The notes below the pieces were generated by a model. The model was not told where the DNA came from and ran no database searches. It was given only the letters and a program-made list of their open reading frames with translations. From positions 1-14,576 of the forward strand of contig JACONB010000049.1 of assembly GCA_014323965.1 (NCBI GenBank): a stretch of DNA of 14,576 nt, in the 5' to 3' direction. The translations under genes and the position numbers were made by a program. How positions within the stretch are numbered: position 1 is the first letter of the stretch; each line of letters starts with the position of its first letter. Shown here piece after piece: positions 12,202 through 14,576 of this stretch. Source of the DNA: Prochloron sp. SP5CPC1. Its GTDB lineage: Bacteria; Cyanobacteriota; Cyanobacteriia; Cyanobacteriales; Prochloraceae.

Positions 12202-12759
12202 TCAGCCTTCGTCTATCTGATTTCCCCTTCTCCTGAAAAAGATAACTATCCCCAGAATTGTACCAGAGGCGATGGCTGAAATAGCCCACCAAAACCGAGA
12301 ATTTTCCGGTGATACCTCCCCCTCATTTGCTTCAGATGCAACTCCTGGAGTCACAGTAACATTATAACTGAGCTGAAAAGGCTGAAAATCTGCACCAGAC
12401 TTGGGAGAACCCTTGAGAATTAACTCGTAAATCCCCTCCTGGGGAAAGATAATGTCAGCACCGGGAATACCTTCATACTGCTCCACAGAAATCCCTGTGA
12501 GAGGGACAGGCAAAATTGGCTCATGGTCAGATTCACTCTTCACCACTAGTTCACAGTCGCAGGAAGAATAGGGAATTAATTCTCCCCCCTCACGAGTGAG
12601 AGCAAACCAGAGTTGGGAAGATTCCCCAGCCTTAGGATTGTGATTCGGTTCAATGTGGAAAGTGGCTCCCACATTTCCATCAGTTTTCACTATATGGGCT
12701 ACTGCTGGATTTACTACTAAAAGAGAAGAGAAAATCGATAAAATTAACTTGGACAACAT
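12202..12759 (-). CDS. Membrane-anchored periplasmic protein, putative metal binding
   Basis: From ATG 12759 the protein has 185 residues; a longer reading from 12804 adds 15 polar residues before the signal peptide and is less likely. The signal peptide MLSKLILSIFSSLLVV ends NPAVA-H, so cleavage would leave an N-terminal His (HIVKTDG), followed by FHIEPNHNP and a CDC motif (SSCDCEL). N-terminal His, His pair and CxC are features of copper-handling periplasmic proteins such as CopC-like folds, and the rest reads as a beta-sandwich (QLSYNVTVTPG at its end). A single C-terminal span (WWAISAIASGTILGIVIFF) followed by RRR anchors it in the membrane. It is divergent from, and almost touching, the DsbD/TauE-MsrQ-like gene, so the two probably act together. 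I know no gene name; metal binding is inferred. Confidence 0.72.
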   Translation of the reverse strand: MLSKLILSIFSSLLVVNPAVAHIVKTDGNVGATFHIEPNHNPKAGESSQLWFALTREGGELIPYSSCDCELVVKSESDHEPILPVPLTGISVEQYEGIPGADIIFPQEGIYELILKGSPKSGADFQPFQLSYNVTVTPGVASEANEGEVSPENSRFWWAISAIASGTILGIVIFFRRRGNQIDEG

Positions 12760-12778
12760 TGGTTGTGAGTTTTTAATT

Positions 12779-13978
12779 GTGTTAGATTTGCTGCTTGTCC
12801 TCACTCAAGGATTTTTGGGGAGTTTTGGTCACTGTGCTGGAATGTGCGGTCCTTTAACAGTCTCTTTCTCCCTATCCCTGCAAAGTCCAGACTCTCCAAA
12901 CTGGCAAAGAAGTCTCGGTTTTCACATTCTACTCAACTTGGGACGAATTCTCAGCTATGTTTTAGTGGGTGCTGCTTTGGGTGGTGTGAGTAACCTCCTC
13001 ATCGCTAGCGGACAATTAGCAGGAGTGGGGAGCGGACTGCGTCAGGTCATGGTTATTATTACGGGATTGATGTTGATTTGGTTTGGTTTGCTGCAAATCA
13101 ACCCCCACCTTTTACCCCATCTCCCTCTACTTCATCCTATCCAAGGGAAGTTACACGGACGTTTGAGTGGGGCTATGACTGCACTTTCCCTCTCTATTCG
13201 CTGGTGGACTCCCGCGCTCCTGGGGGTAATTTGGGGGTTGATTCCCTGCGGTTTCCTCTACGCAGCTCAAATAAAGGCAGCGGCAACAGGTAATCTCTGG
13301 TGGGGAGCAGGCACGATGCTGGCTTTTGGACTGGGTACCACACCCATAATGCTGGGTGTGGGTCTCTTCGCATCCAGGCTGAGTGCTAGTAAACGGAGTC
13401 AGTTGTTTCGCTTAGGGGGCTGGGTGACTGTGGCCATCGGTATCTTAACTTTATTTCGTAATGATGCTATGGTAGATTGTACAGGTCATTGTGCCCTCTT
13501 CTTACTCATCTTTACTTTGATTGCCCGTCCTCTGAGCGGTTTCTGGGAAAAGCCATTGCGATATCGACGTGCTCTGGGGGTGGGTTGTTACGTCCTGGCT
13601 TTAGCCCATACGAGTCACATGATGAGCCATTCCTTGAATTGGAGTTTTCACGGGATCCCCTTTATGTTACCCCAACATCAGCTGGGAATTTGCACCGGAA
13701 TAACTTCCCTTTTGTTAATAACACCAGCGGCACTTACCAGTTTCGACCACTGGCAGAAAGTTTTGGGGAAATATTGGCGACAGATTCATTTATTATCCGT
13801 TCCCGCTTTAATTTTAGCTGCCATTCATACCGTGGCTATTGGCTCTCATTATCTCGGGGAGTTGGAATGGTCTGGGAGCAACCAAATTCGCTCCGCAGCT
13901 GTACTCCTGATTATTCTGGGGGTCTTGCTTACGCGGTCGCCCTTTTTTGGATCTCTTTTATCTCGGTCAAAGTTATAA
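12779..13978 (+). CDS. DsbD/TauE-like transporter domain fused to MsrQ/ferric-reductase-like domain
   Basis: From GTG 12779 about 399 residues; TTG 12782 or 12788 are alternatives. An in-frame ATG at 12653 would run through the coding DNA of the divergent gene and is rejected. The first domain (about 250 residues, six spans) opens with QGFLGSFGHCAGMCGPL and later has WGLIPCGFLYAA, the paired Cys/Pro signatures of the DsbD_2/sulfite-exporter-like family linked to copper delivery and cytochrome assembly. The second domain follows ARPLSGFW: RYRRALGVGCYVLALAHTSH, then TSFDHWQKVLGKYWRQIH and AAIHTVAIGSH. RRxLG...H and TSxxxxxxLGxxW..H...H is the MsrQ/YedZ haem-b pattern, so three candidate haem His are kept. 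A quinone-linked electron route feeding thiol or metal reduction is inferred. The neighbour on the other strand is a putative metal-binding periplasmic protein. Confidence 0.78.
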   Translation: MLDLLLVLTQGFLGSFGHCAGMCGPLTVSFSLSLQSPDSPNWQRSLGFHILLNLGRILSYVLVGAALGGVSNLLIASGQLAGVGSGLRQVMVIITGLMLIWFGLLQINPHLLPHLPLLHPIQGKLHGRLSGAMTALSLSIRWWTPALLGVIWGLIPCGFLYAAQIKAAATGNLWWGAGTMLAFGLGTTPIMLGVGLFASRLSASKRSQLFRLGGWVTVAIGILTLFRNDAMVDCTGHCALFLLIFTLIARPLSGFWEKPLRYRRALGVGCYVLALAHTSHMMSHSLNWSFHGIPFMLPQHQLGICTGITSLLLITPAALTSFDHWQKVLGKYWRQIHLLSVPALILAAIHTVAIGSHYLGELEWSGSNQIRSAAVLLIILGVLLTRSPFFGSLLSRSKL

Positions 13979-14015
13979 AACAGTTACCGGCTCTCAGTTT
14001 TCTCCCCACACCCTA

Positions 14016-14276
14016 TTATCCACTAATCTCTGATATTGGTTGATTGCAGGGTTTAATCGGCGACCCGGGTAAGATGACATTTCCTTCCACTCCCACAGAG
14101 ACACCCCGCATCTGACGGAGAGCATTAATAGCCTTAACGCAGTCGCAACCGAACATGGCTATAGCTGTATCGCTCTCTTCTTCGGTAAATTCCAAGATAA
14201 GATGCCCTTCTGGAGTCGGTTCCAGATTGCTAAACTCCTCTGATACAGTAACCTTACCTCAATATGTAGCAAACAT
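14016..14276 (-). pseudogene. Small protein of unknown function with in-frame TGA
   Basis: Minus-strand reading from ATG 14276 is MFATY, then TGA (14259-14261), then in the same frame GKVTVSEEFSNLEP, PEGHLILEFTEEESD, TAIAMFGCDCVKAIN, ALRQMRGVSVGVEGN and a TAA at 14016-14018. The 80 residues after the stop look like a real compact domain with a CDC motif, but lack an ATG or GTG near the front. A CGA to TGA change at codon 6 would explain it. TTG inside LILEF is the first alternative start and would cut off the first strand. I do not recognise the family. It converges on the transporter-fusion gene, 37 nt from its stop. Confidence 0.55.
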
Positions 14277-14313
14277 GCTTTCCCAACTAGCTAGATGGGC
14301 ATTCCCCAATTAC

Positions 14314-14333
14314 AATAGTTAGAATAAACTATT
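14314..14333. promoter_or_regulatory. Palindrome before the truncated signal-bearing gene
   Basis: AATAGTT (14314-14320) and AACTATT (14327-14333) are perfect inverse arms around AGAATA, ending 14 nt before the ATG at 14348. Position and symmetry suit a repressor operator or a -10-overlapping site, but it may be chance in AT-rich DNA. Confidence 0.35.
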
Positions 14334-14347
14334 TTCCGCTATTGACC

Positions 14348-14422
14348 ATGGAACGTCGTGCTCTCTTATTTTGGTTCGGTCTGGGTTGGTTGTCGAGTTA
14401 TAGCAGTGGTCAGGCGGGTTAG
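14348..14422 (+). pseudogene. Start of a signal-bearing gene cut by an inverted-repeat element
   Basis: ATG 14348 reads MERRALLFWFGLGWLSS, then the frame enters the terminal repeat of the element at 14398 and ends at TAG 14420-14422 after 24 residues. Arg pair plus hydrophobic run is the form of a Tat-like or Sec signal; cyanobacterial proteins that begin this way often continue ASSLPVAIAAC and are lipoproteins or Rieske-type proteins. The rest of the gene is not in the window; it could lie past the right edge, beyond the inserted DNA. Confidence 0.45.
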
Positions 14423-14494
14423 GACATTTTTCTTTCCCTTTTACCAACTCCCTTTGAAAATATCGTGTCCTAAGCGCCTTGGCGGTTGCTATAA
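14398..14494. mobile_element. MITE-like element with ~29-bp terminal inverted repeats
   Basis: The left end 14398-14426 and the right end 14466-14494 are inverted repeats: 21 of 29 positions match, with both outer TTATAGCA and inner TTAGGACA identical. Only 39 nt lie between them, with no coding capacity. TA at both outer edges fits the TA target duplication of the IS630/Tc1 group. The neighbouring IS630-type transposase scrap supports that link. It interrupts the signal-bearing gene on its left. Confidence 0.7.
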
Positions 14495-14576
14495 ATAAAG
14501 TAGTTTGCATCCTGTCTTTTCAATCAGTTCTTGAATCCGTCCGCCTTTATGATGTCCTATATACCTTGCCCATTGC
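14489..14576 (-). mobile_element. IS630-family transposase fragment
   Basis: Minus-strand frame reading GHHKGGRIQELIEKTGCKLLYL, then a stop created by the end of the inverted-repeat element. HKGGRIQELIEKTGC-LLYL is the stretch that comes just before PPYSPDLNPIE in IS630-family DDE transposases. The preceding residues (WARYIG) do not give the expected DNA motif, so a frame change lies there too. The C-terminal catalytic Glu region is gone. The element continues beyond the window edge. Confidence 0.7.

Noticed and set aside
13477..14043. A 188-residue plus-strand frame overlapping the fusion gene
   Set aside because: It is the shadow of the haem-domain coding region; the other frame has clear membrane spans and conserved His.
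14259..14261. TGA read as selenocysteine
   Set aside because: It lies at codon 6, no selenocysteine insertion hairpin is apparent, and cyanobacteria of this kind are not known to rely on it; a nonsense mutation is simpler.
1..14576. tRNA, rRNA or riboswitch
   Set aside because: No T-arm GTTCGA-type motif with a pairing acceptor stem, no rRNA sequence and no riboswitch core was recognised by eye; a covariance search was not possible.

Overview
The window is chromosomal DNA from a cyanobacterium, most likely a filamentous or otherwise repeat-rich species. It carries chlP (geranylgeranyl reductase for chlorophyll and tocopherol) and a class II Calvin-type fructose-bisphosphate aldolase. Four HIP1 octamers (GCGATCGC at 219-226, 4833-4840, 4997-5004 and 8130-8137) are typical of cyanobacteria. 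Heptamer tandem repeats and several short palindromic repeat families of the kind dispersed through cyanobacterial genomes are also present.

Region 1-4300 is ordinary housekeeping on the minus strand: the fructose-bisphosphate aldolase (fba), then an ABC half-transporter followed at 36 nt by a carbon-nitrogen hydrolase. Short repeats fill the gaps.

Region 4300-8006 is an accessory island full of broken genes. It holds a VapB-like antitoxin with a truncated PIN toxin, a 68-aa protein of unknown role, an intact-looking RelE/ParE-type toxin-antitoxin pair with a GTGA overlap, a 43-residue N-terminal stub of a GIY-YIG-like protein, a disrupted membrane/coiled-coil gene, a HicB-like antitoxin with no HicA, and a decayed modA. 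A perfect 99-bp duplication (4854-4952 and 5699-5797) and a 43-bp piece of chlP (6826-6868) show that the island was assembled by illegitimate recombination. Two half-site motifs resembling the left arm of integron attC sites lie next to toxin-antitoxin genes.

Region 8003-11422 is again mostly intact: a two-domain RNase III-like protein whose catalytic acids are replaced in both domains, a small conserved-looking protein probably in the same operon, a GNAT acetyltransferase, and chlP with a TTG start.

Region 11423-12201 has no intact recognisable gene. It holds a palindrome after chlP, the fused ends of a STAND/NLR-like gene (helix-turn-helix plus terminal TPR, middle lost), a small membrane ORF and repeats.

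Region 12202-13978 has a divergent pair: a membrane-anchored periplasmic protein with a putative N-terminal His after signal cleavage and a CxC motif, and a polytopic protein that joins a DsbD/TauE-like transporter domain to an MsrQ/ferric-reductase-like haem domain. I infer a metal or redox module. This pair and the dead RNase III-like protein are the best candidates for new biology here.

Region 14016-14576 is degraded: a small gene with an in-frame TGA at codon 6, the first 24 codons of a signal-bearing gene, a ~95-bp terminal-inverted-repeat element of MITE type, and the edge of an IS630-family transposase.

No rRNA, tRNA or CRISPR array was seen. All calls come from reading the sequence; no database search was made.
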